Assembly (NCBI GenBank): GCA_041912595.1
Contig: JAYRMR010000025.1
Coordinates: forward strand, 1 to 64,000
Reading direction: 5' to 3'
DNA: 64,000 nt
DNA from: Roseateles_B sp041912595
GTDB taxonomy: Bacteria; Pseudomonadota; Gammaproteobacteria; Burkholderiales; Burkholderiaceae_C
The translations under genes were made by a program, and so were the position numbers. How positions within the stretch are numbered: the stretch's first letter is position 1; each line of letters starts with the position of its first letter. Shown here in pieces: positions 8,275-17,350 of this stretch. The notes under the pieces were generated by a model. It searched no databases, was not told where the DNA came from, and saw only the letters and a list, made by a program, of their open reading frames with translations.

Positions 8275-8712
8275 ATGGGATCTCAAGCATCGACGTGGTG
8301 GTGGATCGCCACAGGCATCCTGGTGGCCACGGAGCTGTACACCGGCACGTTCTACCTGCTGATGCTGGCAGTCGGCACCGCCTGCGCAGCCCTTTCGGCC
8401 CATGCCGGGCTGGCCAGCGTCGGGCAGATGATCACCGCCGCCCTCGTCGGCGGCCTGGCCGTCACGCTGTGGCACCGGCGCCAGCTCGCCCGCCGCAGCC
8501 ATGAGCCGCTGGCTCCGGCCGGTCACAACCCCGACGTGCTGCTGGACATCGGCCAGCAGGTCCAGGTGGACGCCTGGCAGCCCGGCGGACAGGCCACGGT
8601 GCGCTACCGCGGCGCCAGCTGGCAGGCCCGCTATGCCGGCAGCGCCACGCCGCAGGCCGGCCCGCACACCATCCGCGGCGTCGAAGGCAGCACGCTGCTG
8701 CTCGACGCTTGA
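8275..8712 (+). CDS. NfeD-like membrane protein (short form)
   Basis: Small membrane protein of the short NfeD family (YbbJ-like), which pairs with SPFH/stomatin proteins in the inner membrane. The ATG at 8275 (MGSQASTWWWIATGILVATE) follows AAAGGGAGG and gives 145 aa. Two hydrophobic segments (about residues 8-30 and 40-60) precede a soluble OB-fold-like domain (VLLDIGQQVQVDAW...ATVRYRGASWQARY). It lies 41 bp before qmcA, the same pairing as E. coli ybbJ-qmcA, so the two probably work as one complex. Confidence 0.9.
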   Translation: MGSQASTWWWIATGILVATELYTGTFYLLMLAVGTACAALSAHAGLASVGQMITAALVGGLAVTLWHRRQLARRSHEPLAPAGHNPDVLLDIGQQVQVDAWQPGGQATVRYRGASWQARYAGSATPQAGPHTIRGVEGSTLLLDA

Positions 8713-8753
8713 GCCCCCTCGCCCACACAAGCAGACATTTCCAAGGAGGAGTC

Positions 8754-9665
8754 ATGGAACTCATCGCGCTGGTGATCCTCATCGCCGCAGCCATCTTCGT
8801 CATCCAGTCCGTCAAGGTCGTGCCCCAGCAGAACGCCTGGGTGGTCGAGCGCCTAGGCAAGTACCACGCCACCCTCACGCCCGGACTGAACTTCCTCGTG
8901 CCCTTCGTGGACCGCCTGGCCTACCGGCATTCGCTGAAGGAGATCCCGCTGGACGTGCCCAGCCAGATCTGCATCACCAAGGACAACACCCAGCTGACGG
9001 TGGACGGCATCCTCTACTTCCAGGTGACCGACCCCATGCGTGCGAGCTACGGCTCCAGCAACTACATCGTCGCCATCACGCAGCTGGCCCAGACCACGCT
9101 GCGCTCGGTGATCGGCCGCATGGAGCTGGACAAGACCTTCGAGGAGCGCGAGATCATCAACAGCGCCGTGGTGCAGGCCCTGGACGAGGCCGCGCTCAAC
9201 TGGGGCGTGAAGGTGCTGCGCTACGAGATCAAGGACCTGACCCCGCCGGCCGAGATCCTGCGCGCCATGCAGGCCCAGATCACCGCCGAGCGTGACAAGC
9301 GCGCCCTGATCGCCGCCTCCGAGGGCCGCCGCCAGGAGCAGATCAACATCGCCACCGGCGAGCGCGAGGCCTCCATCGCCCGCTCCGAGGGCGAGAAGCA
9401 GGCCGAGATCAACAAGGCCGAGGGTGAGGCCGCCGCCATCCTGGCCGTGGCCGGCGCCAGCGCCGAGGCCATCCGGCAGATCGCCGCGGCCATCCAGTCC
9501 CCGGGCGGCGAGCAGGCCGTGCAGCTGAAGGTCGCGGAGAAGGCGGTCGAGGCCTACGCGCAGCTGGCCCAGAAGAACAACACCATGATCGTGCCCAACA
9601 ACATGGGCGAGGTCTCCGGCCTGATCGGCACCGCGATGGCGCTGATCAAGGGCGGCAAGGCCTGA
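8754..9665 (+). CDS. qmcA: SPFH/stomatin-family membrane protease modulator QmcA
   Basis: Membrane-anchored SPFH-domain protein; relatives form large cages in the inner membrane and affect FtsH-type proteolysis. The ATG at 8754 (MELIALVILIAAAIFVIQS), right after AAGGAGGAG, gives 303 aa, the size of E. coli QmcA. One N-terminal membrane anchor is followed by the band-7 domain (VVPQQNAWVVERLGKYH, then LDVPSQICITKDN). A long Glu/Ala-rich coiled coil (about residues 180-250) and a hydrophobic tail follow. Second gene after the NfeD-like partner. Confidence 0.95.
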   Translation: MELIALVILIAAAIFVIQSVKVVPQQNAWVVERLGKYHATLTPGLNFLVPFVDRLAYRHSLKEIPLDVPSQICITKDNTQLTVDGILYFQVTDPMRASYGSSNYIVAITQLAQTTLRSVIGRMELDKTFEEREIINSAVVQALDEAALNWGVKVLRYEIKDLTPPAEILRAMQAQITAERDKRALIAASEGRRQEQINIATGEREASIARSEGEKQAEINKAEGEAAAILAVAGASAEAIRQIAAAIQSPGGEQAVQLKVAEKAVEAYAQLAQKNNTMIVPNNMGEVSGLIGTAMALIKGGKA

Positions 9666-9759
9666 CGCCCAGGCCCTTGTCCGGACAGTTCAGATATTTT
9701 TCAAAAAATTGCTGAACTTTCCTGGCGACCCAAAAAACTGCGCTATCATGGCGGGCTTC

Positions 9760-9850
9760 GGAGAGATGGATGAGTGGTTTAAGTCGCACGCCTGGAAAGC
9801 GTGTGTGGGTTAATAGCCCACCGCGGGTTCGAATCCCGCTCTCTCCGCCA
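9760..9850 (+). tRNA. tRNA-Ser(GGA)
   Basis: A 91-nt class II tRNA with encoded CCA. The acceptor stem is GGAGAGA (9760-9766) with TCTCTCC (9840-9846). The anticodon arm is CACGC-CTGGAAA-GCGTG, giving anticodon GGA. A long variable arm (TGTGGGTTAATAGCCCAC) and the T-arm GCGGGTTCGAATCCCGC are present. No integrase or attachment-site duplication is seen beside it. Confidence 0.97.
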
Positions 9851-9860
9851 CCCATTCGGT

Positions 9861-9901
9861 AAAAACGGGCCCCAGACGACAGTCGGGGCCCGTTTTCTTT
9901 T
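9861..9901 (+). terminator. Intrinsic terminator of tRNA-Ser
   Basis: AAAACGGGCCCC (from 9862) pairs with GGGGCCCGTTTT (ending 9896), followed by CTTTT. It starts about 12 bases after the tRNA CCA and can also act on the opposing diguanylate cyclase transcript. Confidence 0.85.
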
Positions 9902-9970
9902 GAGGTCCGCTTGTTGGAGAAATGTGGGGGACATGCGGGGAAAGCCGCCTCCCCTGACCCCGCTCCGGAC

Positions 9971-11980
9971 TCAGCCGTCGGCGTCCGCCGAGCTGCACAT
10001 GCCCAGGCTGCCGGCCTGCAGCGACTGCGCCAGCGGCACCTGCAGCGCCTGCCTCAACGCCTCCGGCGTGGCCAGCCCCTGGTTCGACAGCATCACCCAG
10101 CGGTTGCGGCCGGCGCGCTTGCCCTCGTAGAGCGCCAGATCGGCAAGCTCGACGAGCTCCGGCCACAGGCCCGCATCACGGCCGGCCACAAAGGGCAGGC
10201 ACAGGACGCCGAGGGTGCAGGTGACCGGCAGTTGCTCGCCGCTCGCGAGCGCGAAGGCACTGCCGTTGATCGCCTCGAGGATGCGCGTGGCGAGCAGAGG
10301 ACCGTGCTGGGGCATGTCGAGCCGGGCCACGAGCAGGAACTCCTCGCCGCCCCAGCGCGCCAGCAGGTCCGTGTCCCGCGTCACGACCCGGAGGCGCCGC
10401 GCCAGCTCGACCAGCACCTCGTCTCCCACGCCGTGGCCGAAGCGGTCGTTGATCGACTTGAAATGATCGACGTCGAACAGATAGACGCCCAGCGCCGCCT
10501 CGGGATGGCGCTGCCGGGCGCGCTGCAGGGAGGCGAGCTCGCGGGCGACCTGCTGCTCCAGGAAGCGCCGGTTGCCCAGCTGGGTCAGCGTGTCGACCAG
10601 GCTGAGCCGCTCGAACTGCTCGGCCAGCTTCTTCTTCGCGCGCCAGCTCAGGCCGATCAGCAGCAGCACCGCCAGCAGCAGCAGGAACAGCGCAATGAAG
10701 GTGTTCTGCCGCTGGGCCGCCGTGGCATCGCGCTCCCGCTGCAGGGCCTCCTGCTGCTGGAGGACGAGGCTCTGGACCTCCGATTCGCGCTGCAGCCGGC
10801 GCAGCTCGGCATTGGAGGCCGCGGTCGAGCCGCGACGGCGCAGCTGCGGCTCCAGCTTCTCCAGGAACAGGGTCCGCAGGCCCTTGAGGCCCGCCAGGGA
10901 CACGGCCGGATCGTCGATGCGGGACAGGCGCTTGTAGACATCCAGCTGCACCTCGGTGGCGGTGTCCGGATGGAGGTTCAGACAGTCGCCCAAGGCGTGG
11001 CCGGGCTGCAGAAGGCGGCTGGCCAGCTGCCGGTAGCAGCCGAGGTAGCGCTGGACCACGGGGCCACCCGTCCCCGCACCGGGGCGCCCGGCCCGGGCCA
11101 GATAGGCTCGGACGCGCTCCGGCCGGCGCAGCTCCGCCGCCGACATCGCGGCAAAGGCCAGCGCATCCTCGGTGAAGGGGCCAGGCTCGGCCAGCAGGCG
11201 GTCGAAGTGCTTGAGGGCGTTCGCGTAGTCGCCCAGGTGCAGCGCGTAGGCGATGCCGCGGTTGAATTCCGTGAGCTGGATGCTCTGGTTCAGCACTCCC
11301 CTGTCAAGGGTGGAGGCGGGATCGTCCAGCGCCTTGACGAGCCGCGCCTGGTTGGCCGCCAGCAGCGCGATCCCCTTGCGGACGTAGCCCTCGTCGCCAT
11401 TGACGATGTAGCTGGTGGCCGTGTCCATCATCAGGTCGGTCAGGAGCGCCACATCATCGGCCGGGGCTGCGGCCAGCGCCGCTTCCAGGCTTTCGAAGGC
11501 ACCCCCGATGTCGCCCAGCTCCGACTGCCGCCAGGCGATCTCCTTCAGCAGCAGCGCCTCCGCATCATGCTTGCCGCGGCTGCGCGCCTCCTGCGCCATC
11601 GCCGCCAGCGCTGGCAGCTGCTCCTGGGGGCTGGGGACGGAGGCGACCAGGCACTGGACCCGGTACATCACGTCATCGGCCAGCGGCGGGATCAGATGGC
11701 ACAGGCTCGACGCCTCGTCGTTGCGACGGGCCGCGACGTGCTCGTCAAACATCAGCCGCTGGAGACGGTAGTGCTCCGCGGCGTCGAGCGGCCCGTCCAG
11801 GCGCTGCTGCAGCCAGCGCACGCGCGCCTCGGGCGAGGGCTCGGCGGTGAAGGCCGCCGGCAGCGGCGGCAGCGCCTGCACCTGCTCCAGCGTGAACATC
11901 GACGGCTTGGCCTGCGCAGTGAGGGACAGCAGCAGGCCGAGCGCCAGCAGGGCGAGGCGGCACGTCAGGGCCCGCCTCAC
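9971..11980 (-). CDS. Membrane diguanylate cyclase with periplasmic TPR-like sensor (GGEEF)
   Basis: Makes cyclic di-GMP from two GTP. From the GTG at 11980 it is 669 aa: a signal peptide (VRRALTCRLALLALGLLL...AQA), a periplasmic helical repeat region of about 380 residues with a coiled coil, one membrane segment (about 427-446) and a GGDEF domain. The active site is GGEEF (544-548), a functional variant, and an inhibitory RxxD site, RDTD (535-538), sits five residues upstream, so product inhibition is likely. The start is uncertain: no ATG precedes the signal peptide, and a TTG at 12043 is the alternative. Adjacent to the exopolysaccharide-type cluster, a common c-di-GMP target; that link is inference. 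Confidence 0.9.
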   Translation of the reverse strand: MRRALTCRLALLALGLLLSLTAQAKPSMFTLEQVQALPPLPAAFTAEPSPEARVRWLQQRLDGPLDAAEHYRLQRLMFDEHVAARRNDEASSLCHLIPPLADDVMYRVQCLVASVPSPQEQLPALAAMAQEARSRGKHDAEALLLKEIAWRQSELGDIGGAFESLEAALAAAPADDVALLTDLMMDTATSYIVNGDEGYVRKGIALLAANQARLVKALDDPASTLDRGVLNQSIQLTEFNRGIAYALHLGDYANALKHFDRLLAEPGPFTEDALAFAAMSAAELRRPERVRAYLARAGRPGAGTGGPVVQRYLGCYRQLASRLLQPGHALGDCLNLHPDTATEVQLDVYKRLSRIDDPAVSLAGLKGLRTLFLEKLEPQLRRRGSTAASNAELRRLQRESEVQSLVLQQQEALQRERDATAAQRQNTFIALFLLLLAVLLLIGLSWRAKKKLAEQFERLSLVDTLTQLGNRRFLEQQVARELASLQRARQRHPEAALGVYLFDVDHFKSINDRFGHGVGDEVLVELARRLRVVTRDTDLLARWGGEEFLLVARLDMPQHGPLLATRILEAINGSAFALASGEQLPVTCTLGVLCLPFVAGRDAGLWPELVELADLALYEGKRAGRNRWVMLSNQGLATPEALRQALQVPLAQSLQAGSLGMCSSADADG

Positions 11981-12129
11981 GGGCAGGCAAATGGAGGACA
12001 GTTCGACAAGCAAGGGAGGCGACCGGAAGCCAAAGAGGCCCAAGAAGCAGAAGTCCGGATGTTAGGCCGCGTGCCGGCCGGCCCCCTCAGCCCTGACCGC
12101 GACGCCGTGCGATCCTGCCGCTCTTCCCC

Positions 12130-13398
12130 TCAGAGCAGGACCTCCAGGCAGCCCGGATGCCCCAGGAAGCCCTGCGGGCTCGCGCTGGCCCCGTAGGCGC
12201 CGGACTGATAGACCACCACCAGATCGCCCTCCTGCGCCGCCGGCAGACTCATGCGCTCGGCCAGCAGGTCCAGCGGCGTGCACAGCGGGCCCACCACATG
12301 GACGGACTCCGTGGCCGGCTCGTCCATGCGGTTGCCGATGGCCACGGGATAGTTCTTGCGGATCACCTGCCCGAAATTGCCGGAGGCCGCCAGGTGGTGA
12401 TGCAGCCCGCCGTCGGTCACGAGAAAAACCTGACCCCGCGAGACCTTGCGGTCCAGCACCCGGGCCACATAGAGCCCCGCCTCGCCGACCAGATAGCGCC
12501 CCAGTTCCAGCACCAGGTGCGCCTCGGGCATGTCCCGCCCTGCTCTTTCCTGCAGCTCGGCCAGATTGGCCCCCACGGGCGCCAGGTCCAGCGGCTGCTC
12601 GCCCGGGAAATAGGGAATGCCGAAGCCGCCGCCCAGATTGAGATGGCGCACCGGCGCCGGCGCCTCGGCCGCCAGACGCAGGGCCAGCGCATAGCTCAGG
12701 CGCTGCGCCTCGACGATCGCCTCGGCGCGCAGGTTCTGCGAGCCGGCAAAAAGATGGAAGCCCTCGAACTGCAGGCCCAGCCGGCCGATGTCGCCCAGCA
12801 GGCGAGGCACCTCCTCGGCATCCACGCCGAACTGCTTGGGGCCGCCGCCCATGCGCATGCCGGAGCCCTTGAGCTCGAAGTCCGGATTGACCCGCACCGC
12901 CACGCGCGCCGGCCGCCCGAGCGCCTGCGAGGCCTCGGCCAGCAGCGGCAGCTCCCGGAAGGACTCCACGTTGACGAGGACGCCCGCCTCGACGGCGGCC
13001 CGCAGCTCCTCGGCCCGCTTGCCGGGGCCGGCGAAGCTCATGTGCTGTGGGTCGGCCCCCTGGGCCAGCGCCACGCGCATCTCGCCCGCCGAGGCCACGT
13101 CGATGCCATCGACCAGCCCCGCCATGCAGGCCACCACGGCCGGCAGCGGGTTGGCCTTCATCGCGTAGTGGAGGCGGATCCCTGCCGGCAGCGCCGCCCG
13201 CAGGGCCTGGCTGCGCTGCTCGAGCAGCGCGCGGTCGTAGACGTAGAACGGCGTCTGCCCCAGCGCCTCGGCCACGGCGCGCAGGGGCTGGCCCGCCACG
13301 ATCAGGTCGGGCCCTTCCGTGCGGAACTGCAGCATCGGCGCGTGCACGGGCAAGGCGCGCGGCGCGGGAGGCGGGGTGACGGCGGTCGAGGCATCCAT
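12130..13398 (-). CDS. PLP-dependent decarboxylase, exosortase A system-associated
   Basis: Fold-type III (alanine racemase-like) decarboxylase related to diaminopimelate and ornithine decarboxylases. It is 422 aa from the ATG at 13398. The Schiff-base lysine is Lys81 in HYAMKANP, and HLNLGGGFGIPYF is the phosphate-binding glycine loop. Gene content identifies it as the form that travels with exosortase A/PEP-CTERM loci, beside an AMP-forming ligase and an ACP. The natural substrate is unknown; decarboxylation of an amino acid, possibly to load the ACP or decorate a polysaccharide, is inference. It is 27 bp behind the ligase gene, likely the same transcript. Confidence 0.88.
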   Translation of the reverse strand: MDASTAVTPPPAPRALPVHAPMLQFRTEGPDLIVAGQPLRAVAEALGQTPFYVYDRALLEQRSQALRAALPAGIRLHYAMKANPLPAVVACMAGLVDGIDVASAGEMRVALAQGADPQHMSFAGPGKRAEELRAAVEAGVLVNVESFRELPLLAEASQALGRPARVAVRVNPDFELKGSGMRMGGGPKQFGVDAEEVPRLLGDIGRLGLQFEGFHLFAGSQNLRAEAIVEAQRLSYALALRLAAEAPAPVRHLNLGGGFGIPYFPGEQPLDLAPVGANLAELQERAGRDMPEAHLVLELGRYLVGEAGLYVARVLDRKVSRGQVFLVTDGGLHHHLAASGNFGQVIRKNYPVAIGNRMDEPATESVHVVGPLCTPLDLLAERMSLPAAQEGDLVVVYQSGAYGASASPQGFLGHPGCLEVLL

Positions 13399-13425
13399 GG
13401 GTCGTCGGCAGAACAGGGCAGGAGG

Positions 13426-15078
13426 TCAGGCGGCGGCCGACAGCGCCTGCTGCTGCAGCAGCTTGCGGTCGATCTTGCCATTGGGATTGCGCGGCAGCGG
13501 CCCGGGCACGGGGCACAGGCGGGCGGGCACCATGTAGGCGGGCATGTGGCGGCGGCAGAAGGCCAGCAGCGCGTCGGCGTCGGCGTCGCCCCCCGCCGGC
13601 GGGCTGAACACCACCTCGATGCGCTGGCCCAGCTGCTCATGGGGCAGCCCGTAGGCCGCACATTCGCCGACCAGCCCGGAGCGGTAGAGCAGCTCCTCCA
13701 CCTCGACAGGGCTGACGCGGTAGCCCGAGGTCTTGATCATCTCGTCGCGCCGGCCGATGAAATAGAGAAAGCCCTCGGCGTCGCGCCGCACGGTGTCCCC
13801 CGAGAACACGGCGTACTCGGGCAGCGGCAGGCCGGCCTCGCGCCCGCCCACGCCCGCGGGCAGGGGTTTGTAGCGCTCGGCGGTCTTCTCGGTGTCGTTC
13901 CAGTAGCCCATGCCGACCAGCGGCCCGCGGTGCACCAGCTCGCCCGGCTCATCGGCATCGCACAGACTGCCGTCGTCGCGCAGGACCAGGATCTCCGCGT
14001 TGGGAATGGCCCGGCCGATGGAGTCCGGCCGGCGGTCCACCTCCTGCGGCGGCAGGTAGGTGGAGCGGAAGGCCTCGGTGAGGCCGTACATCAGGAAGGG
14101 CGCGGCCTGCGGCAGGCGCTCGCGCAGGCGGTCCAGCGTCTCGCGGGGCATGCGGCCGCCCGTGTTGGCGAAGTAGCGCAGGCTGCGGCCGGCGCCCTCG
14201 GGCCAGGCCAGCTGCGTGAGCTGGATGTACAGCGGCGGCACCGCCGTCAGCCCCGTGACGCCCTCGCGATCGAGCGCCTTGAGCACGTCCCGCGGCATCA
14301 GGTAGTTCAGCAGGACGACCTTGGCCCCCACGAGGAAGGCCGTCGTGAGCTGGCTGAAGCCAGCGTCGAAGGACAGCGGCAACGCCGCCAGGAGCACGTC
14401 GCCCGGATGGTTGCCGAGGTACTGCGCCACGCTCTGGGCGCCCAGCACGAGGTTGCGATGGGACAGCACCACGCCCTTGGGCCGACCAGTGCTGCCGGAG
14501 GTGTAGAGGATGGCCGCCATGTCGATGTCGAGCACGGGCGAGGGACCAGCCGGCGCGGGGGCGGCCTCGACCTCGGCCCAGGCATGCAGCGGCAACGAGG
14601 CCGGCAGCGCCAGCCCGGCGGGGGCCTCGTCCACCAGCAGGACGCGCCGCAGCGCCGGGCACCCGGGCAGCACCTCGGCCAGCGACTGCAGCCGGGCGCC
14701 GGCCGTGACGAGCACCGTGACATCGCAGTCCCGCAGGATGTGCGCCACCTGGTCCGCCTTGAGCACCGGATTGACCGGCACGAACACCGCCCCAACATCC
14801 CCCGCGCCGAAGCAGGTGACGACGAATTCGCGACGCTTGTCCAGGTAGACCGCCACGCGGTCACCCCGTGCCACGCCAACGCCCGCCAGCCACCCGGCCA
14901 TCCGGCGCAGGGCCAAGGACAGCGCGGCGTAGTCCACCGCATCGCCCTCGCCGCCCAGCGCCGGCGCCTGTGGCCGCAGCCGGGCCTGGCGGTGCACCAG
15001 GTCGCCCAGCAGGCGCACCGGCGGCAGGCCGGGGTCGTCGGGAAGGCCCAGGGAAGCGGAGGCAGCGGTCTCTTGCAT
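13426..15078 (-). CDS. Acyl-CoA ligase (AMP-forming), exosortase A system-associated
   Basis: Adenylate-forming enzyme of the ANL superfamily that activates a carboxylate and passes it to CoA or a carrier protein. The ATG at 15078 (MQETAASASLGLPDD) gives 550 aa. The P-loop is YTSGSTGRPKG (residues 192-202); YGLTEAFRS, SGDTVRRDAEGFLYFIGRRDEMIKTSG and the C-terminal catalytic lysine in NPNGKIDRKLL are all present, so it should be active. The ACP gene diverges from it across a 203-bp gap and is the likely acceptor. With the downstream decarboxylase it forms the minus-strand half of the cluster. Confidence 0.9.
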   Translation of the reverse strand: MQETAASASLGLPDDPGLPPVRLLGDLVHRQARLRPQAPALGGEGDAVDYAALSLALRRMAGWLAGVGVARGDRVAVYLDKRREFVVTCFGAGDVGAVFVPVNPVLKADQVAHILRDCDVTVLVTAGARLQSLAEVLPGCPALRRVLLVDEAPAGLALPASLPLHAWAEVEAAPAPAGPSPVLDIDMAAILYTSGSTGRPKGVVLSHRNLVLGAQSVAQYLGNHPGDVLLAALPLSFDAGFSQLTTAFLVGAKVVLLNYLMPRDVLKALDREGVTGLTAVPPLYIQLTQLAWPEGAGRSLRYFANTGGRMPRETLDRLRERLPQAAPFLMYGLTEAFRSTYLPPQEVDRRPDSIGRAIPNAEILVLRDDGSLCDADEPGELVHRGPLVGMGYWNDTEKTAERYKPLPAGVGGREAGLPLPEYAVFSGDTVRRDAEGFLYFIGRRDEMIKTSGYRVSPVEVEELLYRSGLVGECAAYGLPHEQLGQRIEVVFSPPAGGDADADALLAFCRRHMPAYMVPARLCPVPGPLPRNPNGKIDRKLLQQQALSAAA

Positions 15079-15281
15079 GGCGGCGATTGTCACTGACTTG
15101 CCACGGCCCTGTCCCCGACTCGGGGGGGCCCCCGTTCGGTGCCCGCGCGGGCCGCCCTGCCCCTCCCTCGGGATGAGGGGAGGGTTGCGCCGGATCAGCC
15201 CCGGGCCCCGGGTAAGATTCGGCCGCTTTCCCGTGGCGCCCGACCTCAACTCCGGCGCCCTTTTCCTTTTCCGGTCGTCCC

Positions 15282-15533
15282 ATGTCTTCTGCTTCGCAAG
15301 TGCTCCGCCTTCTCGACGAAACGCTCGGCCTTCAGGGTCGCGCCGCGCAGTTCGATGCGCAAACGCCGCTGCTGGGCGCCCTGGTGGAGCTGGACTCCAT
15401 GGCCGTCGTGAGCCTGATCACGGCGCTGGAGGAGCAACTGGGCATCACCATCGGCGACGACGAGATCGACGGCCAGACCTTCTCGACCGTCGGCGCCCTG
15501 ACCCGCTTCGTCGACGCCAAGCTGGCGGCCTGA
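15282..15533 (+). CDS. Acyl carrier protein, exosortase A system-associated
   Basis: An 83-aa phosphopantetheine carrier. The attachment serine is Ser39 in ELDSMAVVSLI, and the acidic helix II/III surface (EEQLGITIGDDEID) is typical. It opens the seven-gene plus-strand operon and diverges from the AMP-forming ligase that probably loads it. No clear Shine-Dalgarno sequence is visible before the ATG. Confidence 0.92.
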   Translation: MSSASQVLRLLDETLGLQGRAAQFDAQTPLLGALVELDSMAVVSLITALEEQLGITIGDDEIDGQTFSTVGALTRFVDAKLAA

Positions 15534-15551
15534 AGCCACCTCCGCACGACC

Positions 15552-16397
15552 ATGGACGCCGCCACAGCCTTCTTCCTGGAAAGCCGTGACGGCAGCCTGC
15601 GCTACCTGAACCTCTTCAAGCCTGCGCTCGGGGTGCCCGCCCGCGGGCTGGTGCTGCTCGTGCCGCCCTGGCTGGAGGAGCTCAACCGCAGCCGCCGCAT
15701 GCTGGCGCTCGGGGCCGACGCCCTGTGCCGGGCCGGCTTCACGGTGCTGTGGCCCGACCTCTTCGGCTGCGGCGACAGCGCCGGCGAGCATGGCGAGGCC
15801 CGCTGGGACACCTGGCTGTCCGACCTGGACCTGGCCCTGGAGCGCCTGCGCCAGGAAGGCGAGCCCGACAGCCCGCTGTGGCTGTGGGGCCTGCGCAGCG
15901 GTGCCCTGCTGGCCAGCGACTTCGCCCGGCGCCGCGAGCTCGCCTGCCACTGGCTGCTGTGGCAGCCGCAGGTGAGCGGCGAGCAGGTGCTGCAGCAGTT
16001 CCTGCGCCTGCGCCTGGCGGCCGACATGTCCCGCAGCACCCGCCCCTTCGCCGACACCGCCGCCATGCGCCGTGCCCTGCAATCGGGCGAGGCCATCCAC
16101 GCGGCGGGCTATGCCGTCCACCCGCAACTGGCCCTGCCGCTGGCGGCCGCCCAGCTCCAGCCGACCCGCGGCGTGGCCGGCGCCCGCCTCGTCTGGTGCG
16201 AGATGGCCAGTGCCGCCACGCAGACCCTCGGCCCGGCGAGCCGCCAGCATCTCGAGACCTGGCGCGCCGCCGGCTACCAGCTCAGCACCGTCTGCACCCA
16301 GGGTCCGCAGTTCTGGGCCAGCCCCGAGGTCACGGTCGGACACGGTCTCATCGACGGCACCCTGCGCAGCCTGTGCGCCGAGGAGGCCTTCGCATGA
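15552..16397 (+). CDS. Alpha/beta hydrolase, exosortase A system-associated, type 2
   Basis: A 281-aa alpha/beta-hydrolase-like protein that recurs in exosortase A loci; its substrate is not known. The oxyanion region is LLVPPWLEELNRSRRM and a strand-turn LWPDLFGCGDSAGE matches the DxxGxGxS segment of serine hydrolases. The usual nucleophile elbow GxSxG reads WGLRSGALLA here, so the nucleophile is not obvious. Starts 18 bp after the ACP stop and overlaps the next gene by four bases (ATGA). Confidence 0.85.
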   Translation: MDAATAFFLESRDGSLRYLNLFKPALGVPARGLVLLVPPWLEELNRSRRMLALGADALCRAGFTVLWPDLFGCGDSAGEHGEARWDTWLSDLDLALERLRQEGEPDSPLWLWGLRSGALLASDFARRRELACHWLLWQPQVSGEQVLQQFLRLRLAADMSRSTRPFADTAAMRRALQSGEAIHAAGYAVHPQLALPLAAAQLQPTRGVAGARLVWCEMASAATQTLGPASRQHLETWRAAGYQLSTVCTQGPQFWASPEVTVGHGLIDGTLRSLCAEEAFA

Positions 16398-17329
16398 GCG
16401 CAGCCGTGGACCTCCGCACCGGCCGCACCGAAGGGCCCCGCATGACCGAGCAGATCTGCACCGTGCCCTGCGCCGGCCTGCCGCTGCCGGGCATCCTCAG
16501 CCTGCCGCTGGCGACGGCGCCGCGCGTGGGCGTGGTCATCGTGGTGGGCGGCCCGCAGTACCGGGTGGGCGCGCACCGTTTCTTCGTGAGCCTGGCGCGC
16601 CAGCTGGCCGGACAGGGCGCTGCCGTGCTGCGCTTCGACCACCGCGGCATGGGCGACGCCCCGGGTGAGGCGCCGGGCTTCGAGCATCTCGATCCCGAGA
16701 TCGACGCCGCCGTCGCCGCGCTGCGGCAGGCCTGCCCGGGCGTCGAGCACGTGCTGCTGTGGGGCCTGTGCGATGGCGCCTCGGCGGCCCTGCTGCACGC
16801 CCGGCACGGCGGCGCGCCCATCGCGGGCCTGTTGCTGGCCAACCCCTGGGTCCGCAGCGCCCAGAGCCTGGCACAGGCACGGACCCGCCACTACTACCCG
16901 GCCCGCCTGGCGAGCGGCGACTTCTGGCGGCGCCTGTTCAGCGGCCGCGTGCGCTGGAGCAGCGTGCGCTCGGCCCTGGGCGCGGTCAGCCGCAGCCTTG
17001 GCAGCGCCGAGCCGCCCGTCGATTTCCGCGCCGGCATGCGCGACGGCCTGGCCCAGGCCCTCGCGCGCCAGACCCGCGTGAGCTGCCTGCTTTCCGGGGC
17101 CGACCTGACCGCCCAGGAGTTCACCGAGACGCTGCGCGAGCCCGCCTGGGCCGCGCTGGCCCAGGCGCCCGGCTTCAGCGCACAGACGCTGGACGGCGCC
17201 GACCACACGTTTTCCGATCCGGAGCATCGGGCCGCCGCGCTGCGCCTGAGCACCCAGTGGCTGCAGGACTTCCTGGCCCCGGGCGCTCACGCCGGCACAG
17301 CCCCCATCTCCGATCCCGCCATTACCTGA
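16394..17329 (+). CDS. Alpha/beta hydrolase, exosortase A system-associated, type 1
   Basis: A 311-aa alpha/beta-hydrolase-like partner of the preceding gene. The segments VVIVVGGPQYRVGAHRFF, LRFDHRGMGDAPG and LWGLCDGASAALL correspond to the oxyanion strand, the Asp/Gly turn and the nucleophile elbow. That elbow carries Cys-Asp rather than Ser (GLCDGAS). The late histidine is in GADHTFSDPEH. The ATG at 16394 overlaps the upstream stop (ATGA); an ATG at 16442 is an alternative. Function is inferred only from its conserved association with exosortase A clusters. Confidence 0.85.
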   Translation: MSAAVDLRTGRTEGPRMTEQICTVPCAGLPLPGILSLPLATAPRVGVVIVVGGPQYRVGAHRFFVSLARQLAGQGAAVLRFDHRGMGDAPGEAPGFEHLDPEIDAAVAALRQACPGVEHVLLWGLCDGASAALLHARHGGAPIAGLLLANPWVRSAQSLAQARTRHYYPARLASGDFWRRLFSGRVRWSSVRSALGAVSRSLGSAEPPVDFRAGMRDGLAQALARQTRVSCLLSGADLTAQEFTETLREPAWAALAQAPGFSAQTLDGADHTFSDPEHRAAALRLSTQWLQDFLAPGAHAGTAPISDPAIT

Positions 17330-17350
17330 ATCCAGAGGGAGTGACACCGC

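Noticed and set aside
9760..9850. tRNA-Ser as the edge of an integrated element
   Set aside because: Both sides carry ordinary genes (qmcA, diguanylate cyclase); no integrase and no repeated tRNA 3' end were seen.
12157..15096. 979-codon plus-strand frame across the PLP decarboxylase and ligase genes
   Set aside because: It spans two recognised minus-strand genes and their junction; no domain is recognisable in it.
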